Shown here piece by piece: positions 1 to 5,563 of a stretch of DNA of 14,413 bases. The DNA is from Fimenecus sp051881355 (GTDB lineage: Bacteria; Bacillota; Clostridia; Oscillospirales; Acutalibacteraceae). The position numbers and the translations under genes were made by a program. Below the pieces are notes generated by a model. That model was not told the origin of the DNA. It worked only from the letters and a program-made list of their open reading frames with translations, and made no database searches. The stretch is from the NCBI GenBank assembly GCA_051881355.1, contig JBJEPS010000052.1, positions 1-14,413 of the forward strand. Direction: 5' to 3'. The number at the start of each line of letters is the position of its first letter. Within the stretch, counting starts at the first letter, position 1.

Positions 1-54
1 TCTCGGGTTCCTTTTGTCTTTCGTCGTTGTTTAATTTTCAAGGTTCAGGAGTTG

Positions 55-75
55 CCATCCGCATTTCGGGGATGG
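55..75 (-). other. Leader hairpin downstream of P2
   Basis: CCATCC (minus strand, 70-75) pairs perfectly with GGATGG (55-60) across a 9-nt loop. The stem starts at or next to the expected P2 start site, so P2 transcripts would begin with a hairpin. It lies just before the boxA-like motif. Confidence 0.45.
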
Positions 76-81
76 AAGTTT

Positions 82-110
82 ATTTTAACACTTCCGCGCC
101 CGCTTGTCAA
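82..110 (-). promoter_or_regulatory. rrn P2-like sigma-A promoter
   Basis: On the minus strand the -35 box TTGACA (105-110) lies 17 bp from the -10 box TAAAAT (82-87). It is 95 bp downstream of P1 and points the same way. Tandem consensus promoters with 17-bp spacers are characteristic of rRNA operons. Transcription should start near positions 73-76. Confidence 0.83.
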
Positions 111-155
111 GAAGTTTTTTTGCAAACCCTTGTGTATCAAGCGTTTCGTTGTTCC

Positions 156-169
156 CTGTCTTGCGACAG
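156..169 (-). other. GNRA-tetraloop hairpin at the 5' end of the P1 transcript
   Basis: The minus strand reads CTGTC-GCAA-GACAG: a perfect 5-bp stem closed by a GCAA (GNRA) tetraloop. It begins at the second nucleotide if P1 starts at the G at 170. It could stabilise or protect the leader end; no function is shown. Confidence 0.5.
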
Positions 170-176
170 CTTTGAT

Positions 177-205
177 ATAATACCACAACAAAACGGTGAT
201 GTCAA
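177..205 (-). promoter_or_regulatory. rrn P1-like sigma-A promoter
   Basis: On the minus strand the -35 box TTGACA (200-205) is separated by exactly 17 bp from the -10 box TATTAT (177-182). Seven bases downstream is a G at position 170. This would allow GTP initiation, as is typical of stringently controlled rRNA promoters in Bacillus; the exact start is inferred. It is the upstream member of a tandem pair. Confidence 0.85.
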
Positions 206-240
206 CACTTAATTTTTAATTTTTTTGAATTTTTTTTGCA
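206..240 (-). promoter_or_regulatory. UP-like A-tract element upstream of P1
   Basis: Directly upstream of the P1 -35 box, the minus strand reads as several phased A-runs (A8, A7 and A5 interrupted by TTC or TT). This is the base composition expected of an UP element contacted by the RNA polymerase alpha C-terminal domain at rRNA promoters. On the plus strand it is the T-rich stretch upstream of sleB. No gene lies in it. Confidence 0.55.
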
Positions 241-282
241 GAAATTTTTGCCAACAATATATAGTGTTTTTTGCTTGTGTCG

Positions 283-290
283 CATACAAT
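283..290 (+). promoter_or_regulatory. Possible sporulation-sigma -10 element for sleB
   Basis: CATACAAT lies 87 bp before the sleB start codon. It fits the sigma-E -10 (CATACAnT) and differs by one base from the sigma-G -10 (CATACTA). No good -35 is found at the normal distance; the nearest candidate, TATATA at 258-263, is 19 bp away. SleB genes are sigma-G controlled in Bacillus, so a forespore promoter is expected, but this site is only suggestive. Confidence 0.3.
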
Positions 291-376
291 TTTTGGACTG
301 CCTTCGTGTATATTTTCATGCCGCAAAACAAAGACTATGTCTAAAAGTCAAATGTTGACGAAAGGCAGGAACAGTT

Positions 377-1081
377 ATGACAAAAAAAACGGATAAACAA
401 ATTTTATGCCGCCGCATACTGTCCTTTTTGCTTGCCGTGGTTCTTCTCGGCAGTATCGGCACGATTGCGGCAGTAAAGACAAATGAGAACAGCGTTTCCA
501 CGCTCTCCAAAATGGGCTCGCGCGGAGATGAGGTTCGCCGCATTCAAGAAAAGCTGAAATCTATGGGCTACTATACCGGTAGTGTAGACGGCATTTACGG
601 TACGCAAACACAAAGTGCCGTGAAAAAGTTTCAACGCGACAACGGGTTAGATGTTGACGGCATTGCCGGACCGAAAACACTTTCCTATCTCGGCATATCC
701 TCAGGCAGCTCCGGCAGTGGGCAGTACAGCAGTAACGATGTATATTTGCTCGCCAAGGTCATTGCCGCCGAAGCGCGCGGGGAATCCTACGTCGGGCAAG
801 TTGCTGTCGGCGCGGTTATTCTAAACCGCGTAGAGCATTCGTCGTTTCCCGATTCCATCGCCGGCGTCGTGTATCAGCCCGGCGCATTCTCCTGCGTGAA
901 TGACAGCAACTGGAGCGTCGCCCCGACGGCGGAATCGCAAAAAGCCGCACGCGACGCGATTAACGGTTGGGACCCTTCGGGCGGGGCAATATACTATTAT
1001 AATCCGGCTAAGACCTCCAACCAATGGATTCGCTCAAGACCTGTCATTGTGACCATCGGAAGTCATCTGTTCTGCAAGTGA
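377..1081 (+). CDS. sleB: SleB-like spore cortex-lytic cell wall hydrolase
   Basis: This 234-residue exported protein is predicted to cleave cortex peptidoglycan during spore germination (lytic transglycosylase of the SleB/CwlJ family). Residues 1-33 form a basic start plus a hydrophobic segment, a signal peptide or membrane anchor. Residues about 46-105 are a peptidoglycan-binding domain 1 repeat (GSRGDEVRRIQEKL, then DGIYGTQTQSAVKKFQ). After a Gly/Ser linker (108-119), residues 125-233 match the Hydrolase_2 family, with the VIAAEARGE segment carrying Glu132 (probable catalytic) and Glu136, then GAVILNRV. It is shorter than B. subtilis SleB (about 305 aa), mainly in the linker. The ATG follows a moderate ribosome binding site (AGGCAGGA, 363-370). 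No YpeB partner gene is adjacent. A related vegetative hydrolase cannot be excluded. It is the only plus-strand gene and points away from the rRNA promoters. Confidence 0.9.
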   Translation: MTKKTDKQILCRRILSFLLAVVLLGSIGTIAAVKTNENSVSTLSKMGSRGDEVRRIQEKLKSMGYYTGSVDGIYGTQTQSAVKKFQRDNGLDVDGIAGPKTLSYLGISSGSSGSGQYSSNDVYLLAKVIAAEARGESYVGQVAVGAVILNRVEHSSFPDSIAGVVYQPGAFSCVNDSNWSVAPTAESQKAARDAINGWDPSGGAIYYYNPAKTSNQWIRSRPVIVTIGSHLFCK

Positions 1082-1088
1082 GTACTGA

Positions 1089-1100
1089 CGATGCATGACG
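1089..1100 (+). repeat. Left copy of an imperfect direct repeat flanking the inverted repeat
   Basis: CGATGCATGACG here recurs as CGATGCATTGACG at 1202-1214, differing by one inserted T. The copies lie 8 and 11 bp outside the arms of the inverted repeat. They could be a degenerate target duplication or part of the mobile unit. Because the core ATGCAT is itself a palindrome, chance is possible. Confidence 0.35.
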
Positions 1101-1108
1101 CCTTCAGT

Positions 1109-1190
1109 TTGTTATTCTGAGGCGGTAGCCGAAGAATCTATAAATATATTTTCCGGTGTTTGAGGTGCTTCACTTCGTTCAGAATGACAA
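1109..1190. repeat. Inverted-repeat element (GTCATTCTGA / GAAGAATCT type)
   Basis: The left arm TTGTTATTCTGA (1109-1120) and the reverse complement of the right arm, TTGTCATTCTGA (1179-1190), match at 11 of 12 bases. Internally, GCCGAAGAATCT on the left and the reverse-complemented CGAAGTGAAGCACCT on the right look like diverged copies of the same unit. Thus two roughly 30-bp units face each other across an AT-rich centre. This resembles the short dispersed 'GTCATTCTGAGCGAAGCGAAGAATCT' repeats common between genes in many Firmicutes. No transposase is present. Confidence 0.65.
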
Positions 1191-1201
1191 ATTAAATTTT
1201 G

Positions 1202-1214
1202 CGATGCATTGACG
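1202..1214 (+). repeat. Right copy of the imperfect direct repeat
   Basis: CGATGCATTGACG, the partner of 1089-1100, on the other side of the inverted-repeat element. Confidence 0.35.
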
Positions 1215-1300
1215 GCGAGAGCAAGCTACCGCACGACCTGATTCCAATTAAATAGTCCCTATCCGAGGATATCTCTCGCATATACAAGCCCTTTTCAAAG

Positions 1301-1326
1301 AAAAAGCCGCCTTCCGGCGGCTTTTT
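1301..1326. terminator. Bidirectional Rho-independent terminator
   Basis: AAAAAGCCGCC (1301-1311) and GGCGGCTTTTT (1316-1326) form a perfect 11-bp stem with a TTCC loop. On the plus strand the run of T ends sleB transcription. On the minus strand the stem is followed by TTTTTCTTT and ends the gltX-glnS-membrane protein unit, 48 bp beyond the last stop codon. Confidence 0.92.
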
Positions 1327-1373
1327 GCTATACTTTGCTCTCACACTGCTCGGGCAAAGGCAAACGATTTAAG

Positions 1374-2048
1374 TTACTTTTTCGCAGGCTTTGCCGGTTT
1401 GTCCCCGAGTTCAATCAGCTTATTCGCCCCTGCCCAAAGCGCCATCGCCATAAACAGGAACAGCATTACGAAATATCCCGTGGTCAAACGAATGACGGAA
1501 AATGCGTTCAATCCCGCTAAAAGGCTTACGATGATGGAATTGGAAAAGAAATCCGAAAGCGATATCGTGCCGTCTAAAAGCGGAGTTGCCGCTGCATTAA
1601 AGGAAATATACAGTGCAATCATAGACAATACGCCGCCGATCGCGATACACAGCGGAACAGTTTTTTTGCGGGAAAAGACAGAGAAGAAGAAAATCACGAC
1701 CGCCAGCAAAACTGCCAGTGCGAAAAACACGGCAACACAAATCAGCGGTGTATGAATCACTTCAAGTGTCTGCCACATACTCGAAGCAGCATCTCCGTTT
1801 CCCTGCATAAGCGGGAGAATATCCTGCACAAAGCCTTGAATACTTAAAGTTGCTTCGGTTGCGCCCGTGTCTTCCGTATTCCCTGCCAGTTGTGCAAGCC
1901 ATTTGAAAATATCCGATTCCACAACCAGATAAATATATTCGCAGAAATAGGCGGCAATCGGCACGCAAGCCGCTAAAATCGCCATCACAGAGCGGTATAA
2001 AATATCTTTCGGTCCTTTGTTTTGTTTTGTTTGTTTATTCTTTGCCAT
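1374..2048 (-). CDS. Unrecognised multi-pass membrane protein downstream of glnS
   Basis: I do not recognise this 224-residue protein. Hydrophobic segments are at about 19-43, 100-125, 131-151 and 190-212, with a weaker one at 168-188. Both termini are lysine-rich (KNKQTKQNK; KPAKPAKK) and an RKK cluster sits at 127-129, while the 44-99 loop is acidic. By the positive-inside rule this fits four helices with both ends in the cytoplasm. No catalytic motif is visible. It starts 15 bp after glnS, and its ribosome binding site AAAAGGAG (2059-2066) covers the glnS stop codon, so translation is probably coupled. It is the last gene before the terminator. A transporter subunit, small-molecule sensor or envelope protein are all possible; no function can be assigned. 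Confidence 0.85.
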   Translation of the reverse strand: MAKNKQTKQNKGPKDILYRSVMAILAACVPIAAYFCEYIYLVVESDIFKWLAQLAGNTEDTGATEATLSIQGFVQDILPLMQGNGDAASSMWQTLEVIHTPLICVAVFFALAVLLAVVIFFFSVFSRKKTVPLCIAIGGVLSMIALYISFNAAATPLLDGTISLSDFFSNSIIVSLLAGLNAFSVIRLTTGYFVMLFLFMAMALWAGANKLIELGDKPAKPAKK

Positions 2049-2063
2049 TTCAGTCGGCTCCTT

Positions 2064-3728
2064 TTACTTTCCCCACGAGGAATTGAGTGCAACCGTACGG
2101 TTGAATATAATCGTATCGCTTTGCGATTTTTTGTCAACACAGAAGTACCCTTTGCGCATAAATTGGAATACGTCGCCGGGTTTTGCATCACGTAAACCGC
2201 CCTCCACAAGACAACCTTCCAAAACGGTCAGTGAATTCGGGTTGAGATTGTCTTTGAAGCTGCCGTTTGTTTCATCGGACGGGTTTTCCGCATTGAACAG
2301 ACGGTCATAGAGGTTTACCGTAGCGGGGAAGCAGTCTGCCGCGCTGACCCAGTGAATCGTACCCTTGACCTTTCTGCCGTCGGGGGAGTTGCCGCCGCGG
2401 CTTTCAGGGTCATAGGTGCAGTGCACTGCCGTGACCTCGCCGTTTTCGTCGGTGTCATACCCCGTGCATTTCACGAAATATGCACTTTTCAGACGCACTT
2501 CGTTGCCGGGGAACAGGCGGAAATATTTTTTCGGCGGCTCGACCATAAAGTCCTCGCGCTCAATATACAGTTCTTTCGAGAAAACCGTTTTTCGCGTACC
2601 CATTTCGGGGTGGGCGGGGTGGACTTCGATTTCCAAATCCTCGGTTTGCCCCTCCGGATAGTTATCAATAATCAGTTTCAGCGGTTCAAGTACCGCCATA
2701 GCGCGCGGCGCGGTTTCGTTGAGCTCGTCGCGCACGCAGGATTCCAACAGCCCCATATCCACCACGGAATACGCTTTGGAAACGCCGATTTTTTCACAGA
2801 AATTGCGAATGGCGGCGGCAGGATACCCTCTGCGGCGCATACCGGAAATTGTCGCCATGCGCGGGTCATCCCAACCGTCCACAATACCCTCGTTGACAAG
2901 CGCCAAGCATTTGCGTTTGCTCGTTAAGCAATAATTCAAATTCAAGCGTGCAAACTCGATTTGGCGCGGGGGATTTTCGAGCCCCAATTCCCGCAAAAAC
3001 CAATCGTACAACGGACGGTGATTTTCAAATTCTAAAGAGCACAGCGAATGGGTAACTCCCTCTTTCGCGTCGGACAGCGGGTGGGCAAAATCGTACATCG
3101 GGTAGACGCACCATTTGTCGCCCGTCTGGTGATGCGAAATATGCGCAATGCGGTAAATGACAGGGTCGCGCATGTTGATATTGGGCGACGCCATATCAAT
3201 TTTGGCGCGCAACACCTTTGCACCGTTTTCGAATTCACCATCGGTCATACGGCGGAACAAATCGAGATTTTCCTCGACCGAACGGTCCCGGTACGGACTG
3301 TTTTTCCCGGGTTCTGTCAGCGTGCCGCGGTATTCGCGGATTTCGTCGGCAGTCAAATCATCGACATATGCCTTCCCGTCTTCAATAAGTTTTACGGCAC
3401 ATTCGTAGATAAAATCAAAATAGCTCGAAGCATACAGACACTTGTCCCACTGAAAGCCGAGCCATTGAATATCTTCCTGTATGGACTCAACATATTCCAT
3501 ATCCTCTTTTTGGGGATTGGTGTCGTCAAAGCGCAGATTGCACGTGCCGCCGTATTTTTTCGCCGTGCCGAAGTTAATGCAAATCGCCTTGGCATGACCG
3601 ATATGCAAATAGCCGTTTGGCTCAGGCGGGAAACGCGTCTGCACATGGGTATACACACCGTTTTCCAAATCCTCATCAATAAAATCGTGGATAAAATTGG
3701 AAGCCATTATCGTTTCTTTTTCTTCCAT
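2064..3728 (-). CDS. glnS: Glutaminyl-tRNA synthetase
   Basis: This 554-residue cytoplasmic class I synthetase attaches glutamine to tRNA-Gln using ATP. The nucleotide-binding region begins at PPEPNGYLHIGHAK with the HIGH motif at 42-45. RFDDTNP (66-72) and YPMYDFAHPLSD (209-220) are typical of GlnRS. The KMSKS-equivalent is LTSKR (268-272), where E. coli has MSKR. The C-terminal half is the usual two-barrel anticodon-binding part, and length matches the family. I chose ATG at 3726-3728 because AAAGGAG (3737-3743) lies 8 nt upstream. A start 21 codons earlier would lack this site and overlap gltX; an ATG 7 codons later is possible but has a weaker site. It lies 31 bp after gltX. Many Firmicutes lack GlnRS and use GatCAB instead, so its presence is informative. 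Confidence 0.96.
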   Translation of the reverse strand: MEEKETIMASNFIHDFIDEDLENGVYTHVQTRFPPEPNGYLHIGHAKAICINFGTAKKYGGTCNLRFDDTNPQKEDMEYVESIQEDIQWLGFQWDKCLYASSYFDFIYECAVKLIEDGKAYVDDLTADEIREYRGTLTEPGKNSPYRDRSVEENLDLFRRMTDGEFENGAKVLRAKIDMASPNINMRDPVIYRIAHISHHQTGDKWCVYPMYDFAHPLSDAKEGVTHSLCSLEFENHRPLYDWFLRELGLENPPRQIEFARLNLNYCLTSKRKCLALVNEGIVDGWDDPRMATISGMRRRGYPAAAIRNFCEKIGVSKAYSVVDMGLLESCVRDELNETAPRAMAVLEPLKLIIDNYPEGQTEDLEIEVHPAHPEMGTRKTVFSKELYIEREDFMVEPPKKYFRLFPGNEVRLKSAYFVKCTGYDTDENGEVTAVHCTYDPESRGGNSPDGRKVKGTIHWVSAADCFPATVNLYDRLFNAENPSDETNGSFKDNLNPNSLTVLEGCLVEGGLRDAKPGDVFQFMRKGYFCVDKKSQSDTIIFNRTVALNSSWGK

Positions 3729-3736
3729 ATCGTTCG

Positions 3737-3743
3737 CTCCTTT
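3737..3743 (-). promoter_or_regulatory. Ribosome binding site that sets the glnS start
   Basis: AAAGGAG on the minus strand, 8 nt before ATG 3726-3728. It sits in the 31-bp gap after the gltX stop and rules against the longer reading frame that begins inside gltX. Confidence 0.8.
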
Positions 3744-3759
3744 AAGCGGTTTCAGACAA

Positions 3760-5427
3760 TCATTTAATATAGTATGCCGCCGCGTCGGCAAGCCTTGCCT
3801 GCACGGTTTCTTCGCCCAAAAGCTGTAAAATCGTGCACAGGTCAGGCGTATTCTGCCGCCCCGTCACCGCAATGCGAATAACGGTAGACACATCGCCGAC
3901 ATGCCCTTTGAACGCTTCGGGATTTGCTTTATACTCCTTGACATTCGGTGTAAATCCGTTTGGCGCACACAGCGCTTTGATCTTTTCAAACCACGCATCT
4001 TTATCGTCCGCCGCGCTGTAAACAGCGGCGTAATCAGCCAAAATTTTTGCCGCGTCCGCTTTTTCGATGTTTTCGGGCAAGGTGTAGTCCTTTTCATATA
4101 ATTCGGGATACATATAGGAAAAATACCCTTTGACCTCGGAAAACGCCGCAAGATCCTTGCGCGGTTTTTTGCCGCCGCGGTCGAGCGAGAGCATCCCGAT
4201 TGCCTTTTCGCGGTTGTCTTTTAAAATTTCCGCGTACGCCGCGTCATATGCCGCTGCCCACACAAGCGTGCGGTCATACACTTCTTCAGCGGTCATTTTG
4301 GAAATGACAGTTTTGCTGATGTCACGCAGTTTCGCCATATCAAACAGCGCGCCGGACGCACTCATCTTTTTTAAGTTGAAGGGGAATGTGAAAATATCTG
4401 CATCGGGATTGGCACGCCGCCAGTCTTCAAAATTGGAGTTGAGCAGTGTCATTAAATATTCAAGCAGTGCCTCTTTCGGATAACCGTTTTCCGCAAAATA
4501 CGAAACCGCCGCTTCGGGGTCCTTGCGCTTGGAAAGCTTGCGCTTGGTGCCGTCCTGCTCGTCAATTTTTAACACCTGCGGCGTGTGCGCATATTTCGGC
4601 ACGCGGAACCCGCAAGCCTTAAACAACGCGATATGCTTTGCCGTGGAGGGAATCCACTCCTCACCGCGAATAACATGCGTTGTACGCATAAAATGGTCAT
4701 CGCACACATGCGCAAAATGGTAGGTCGGCACGCCGTCGCTCTTTAACAGCACTTCGTCAATGATATTTTCGGGCATTTCAATTTTGCCGCGTACCATATC
4801 GTCGAGCGTAATGCGTTTGTTTTCGTCGCCGTCTGCACGAAAACGCAGAACATACGGCTTGCCGTTTTTGATATTTTCTTCAATTTCTGCATCGGTCAAG
4901 TCACGGCATTTCGCATATTTCCCGAAATAACCGCGAATAAGCGCACCGTCCTTTTCCTGACGGTCACGCAGGTCGGACAGCTCGTCCGCCGTGCAAAAGC
5001 AGGGGTATGCAAGACCGCGTATCACCAAATCTTTCGCAACCGTTTGATAAATCTCGACGCGCTTGCTTTGGGTATACGGCCCGTATGCGCCGCTTTCCGT
5101 GCCGAAGCCCGTCACGCCCTCTTGGAATTCGATGCCGAAGGTATGAAAGCCCTCTAAAATTGCGGAAACGCCGTCCTCGATTTCGCGCTTTTTGTCGGTG
5201 TCCTCAATGCGCAAATAGGACACGCCTTTCGACAGCCGCGCAACCATGTAATCCGTCAACGCGCCGAACAGCCCGCCGACATGCAAATACCCCGTGGGGC
5301 TCGGTGCAAACCGCGTCACGCGCGCGCCCTCGGGCAAATCGCGCGGCGGATACATTGTTTCCAAATCTGCGGGTGTTTTATGAATATGCGGAAACAAAAG
5401 GTCCGCAATTTTTTGCGTATTTTCCAT
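3760..5427 (-). CDS. gltX: Glutamyl-tRNA synthetase
   Basis: This 555-residue cytoplasmic class I synthetase charges tRNA-Glu. The core starts at VTRFAPSPTGYLHVGGLFGAL, with the HIGH-equivalent HVGG at 49-52, followed by RIEDTD (73-78). VIRGEEW (252-258) and KLSKR (297-301, the KMSKS loop) are clear. Cys143, Cys145 and Cys174 could form a metal site like that of some bacterial GluRS; this is inference. It is longer than the typical bacterial enzyme (about 480-500 aa), with about 35 extra residues before the Rossmann core and a longer C-terminal region. It opens the gltX-glnS-membrane protein unit. ATG 5425-5427 is preceded by GAGAGGTG at ordinary distance. Whether it charges only tRNA-Glu cannot be read directly, but a GlnRS next door suggests it need not misacylate tRNA-Gln. 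Confidence 0.96.
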   Translation of the reverse strand: MENTQKIADLLFPHIHKTPADLETMYPPRDLPEGARVTRFAPSPTGYLHVGGLFGALTDYMVARLSKGVSYLRIEDTDKKREIEDGVSAILEGFHTFGIEFQEGVTGFGTESGAYGPYTQSKRVEIYQTVAKDLVIRGLAYPCFCTADELSDLRDRQEKDGALIRGYFGKYAKCRDLTDAEIEENIKNGKPYVLRFRADGDENKRITLDDMVRGKIEMPENIIDEVLLKSDGVPTYHFAHVCDDHFMRTTHVIRGEEWIPSTAKHIALFKACGFRVPKYAHTPQVLKIDEQDGTKRKLSKRKDPEAAVSYFAENGYPKEALLEYLMTLLNSNFEDWRRANPDADIFTFPFNLKKMSASGALFDMAKLRDISKTVISKMTAEEVYDRTLVWAAAYDAAYAEILKDNREKAIGMLSLDRGGKKPRKDLAAFSEVKGYFSYMYPELYEKDYTLPENIEKADAAKILADYAAVYSAADDKDAWFEKIKALCAPNGFTPNVKEYKANPEAFKGHVGDVSTVIRIAVTGRQNTPDLCTILQLLGEETVQARLADAAAYYIK

Positions 5428-5460
5428 GCTCTCGATACACCTCTCAAAATATGCCTATAT

Positions 5461-5489
5461 ATTATCGCAGAAAATCGACAAAGTATCAA
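5461..5489 (-). promoter_or_regulatory. Sigma-A promoter of gltX-glnS
   Basis: On the minus strand, TTGATA (5484-5489) and GATAAT (5461-5466) are separated by 17 bp; each box differs from consensus by one base. Transcription would start near 5454, leaving only about 27 nt before the gltX ATG. That leaves no room for a T-box or other long leader. Confidence 0.8.
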
Positions 5490-5520
5490 CTGTTTTTTTC
5501 ACAAAAGCGGCAAAATAACG

Positions 5521-5552
5521 AAAAAAGCAGTTCGAGCCGCAGCCCGAACTGC
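5521..5552 (-). terminator. Rho-independent terminator after the alcohol dehydrogenase gene
   Basis: On the minus strand GCAGTTCG (5545-5552) pairs with CGAACTGC (5527-5534). A G-U and a G-C pair extend the stem to 10 bp with a 6-nt loop, and TTTTTT follows (5521-5526). It lies 12 bp past the dehydrogenase stop codon and separates it from the gltX promoter. Confidence 0.9.
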
Positions 5553-5563
5553 CGAAAAATCGG

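Larger units (their letters stand above)
1..170 (-). other. Leader region of a ribosomal RNA operon (rRNA genes beyond left edge)
   Basis: Read on the minus strand, this is untranslated leader running toward the left edge. It starts at two stacked consensus promoters, has two short hairpins, and at 26-46 carries a motif read as CCTTGAAAATTAAACAA. That closely resembles the conserved TTTGAAAACTGAACAA-type boxA/leader sequence found before 16S rRNA, and in the 16S-23S spacer, of Firmicutes. No open frame with a ribosome binding site follows on this strand. I infer that a 16S gene begins shortly left of position 1; no part of the mature rRNA is visible. A tRNA operon leader is a less likely alternative. 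Confidence 0.75.
1082..1300. other. Non-coding region after sleB
   Basis: No open frame with a ribosome binding site is seen on either strand. The stretch holds the inverted-repeat element at 1109-1190 with its flanking direct repeats, then unremarkable sequence leading to the terminator at 1301. The remainder, 1327-1373, before the end of the membrane protein gene, also shows nothing. Confidence 0.6.

Noticed and set aside
27..212. 61-codon plus-strand open frame at the left edge
   Set aside because: It coincides with both rRNA-type promoters and the leader on the other strand and has no convincing ribosome binding site.
213..376. Full sigma-E or sigma-G promoter for sleB
   Set aside because: Only the -10 resembles consensus; the -35 positions at 14-18 bp spacing do not match, so only the -10 is listed, with low confidence.
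1399..1755. 118-codon plus-strand open frame over the membrane protein gene
   Set aside because: The minus-strand frame has a strong ribosome binding site, membrane helices and an operon position; this one has none of these.
3048..3767. 239-codon plus-strand open frame antisense to glnS
   Set aside because: Shadow of a fully recognisable GlnRS with no similarity or ribosome binding site of its own.
3729..3791. N-terminal extension of glnS
   Set aside because: It would overlap gltX and place the start upstream of the strong AAAGGAG site that serves ATG 3726-3728.
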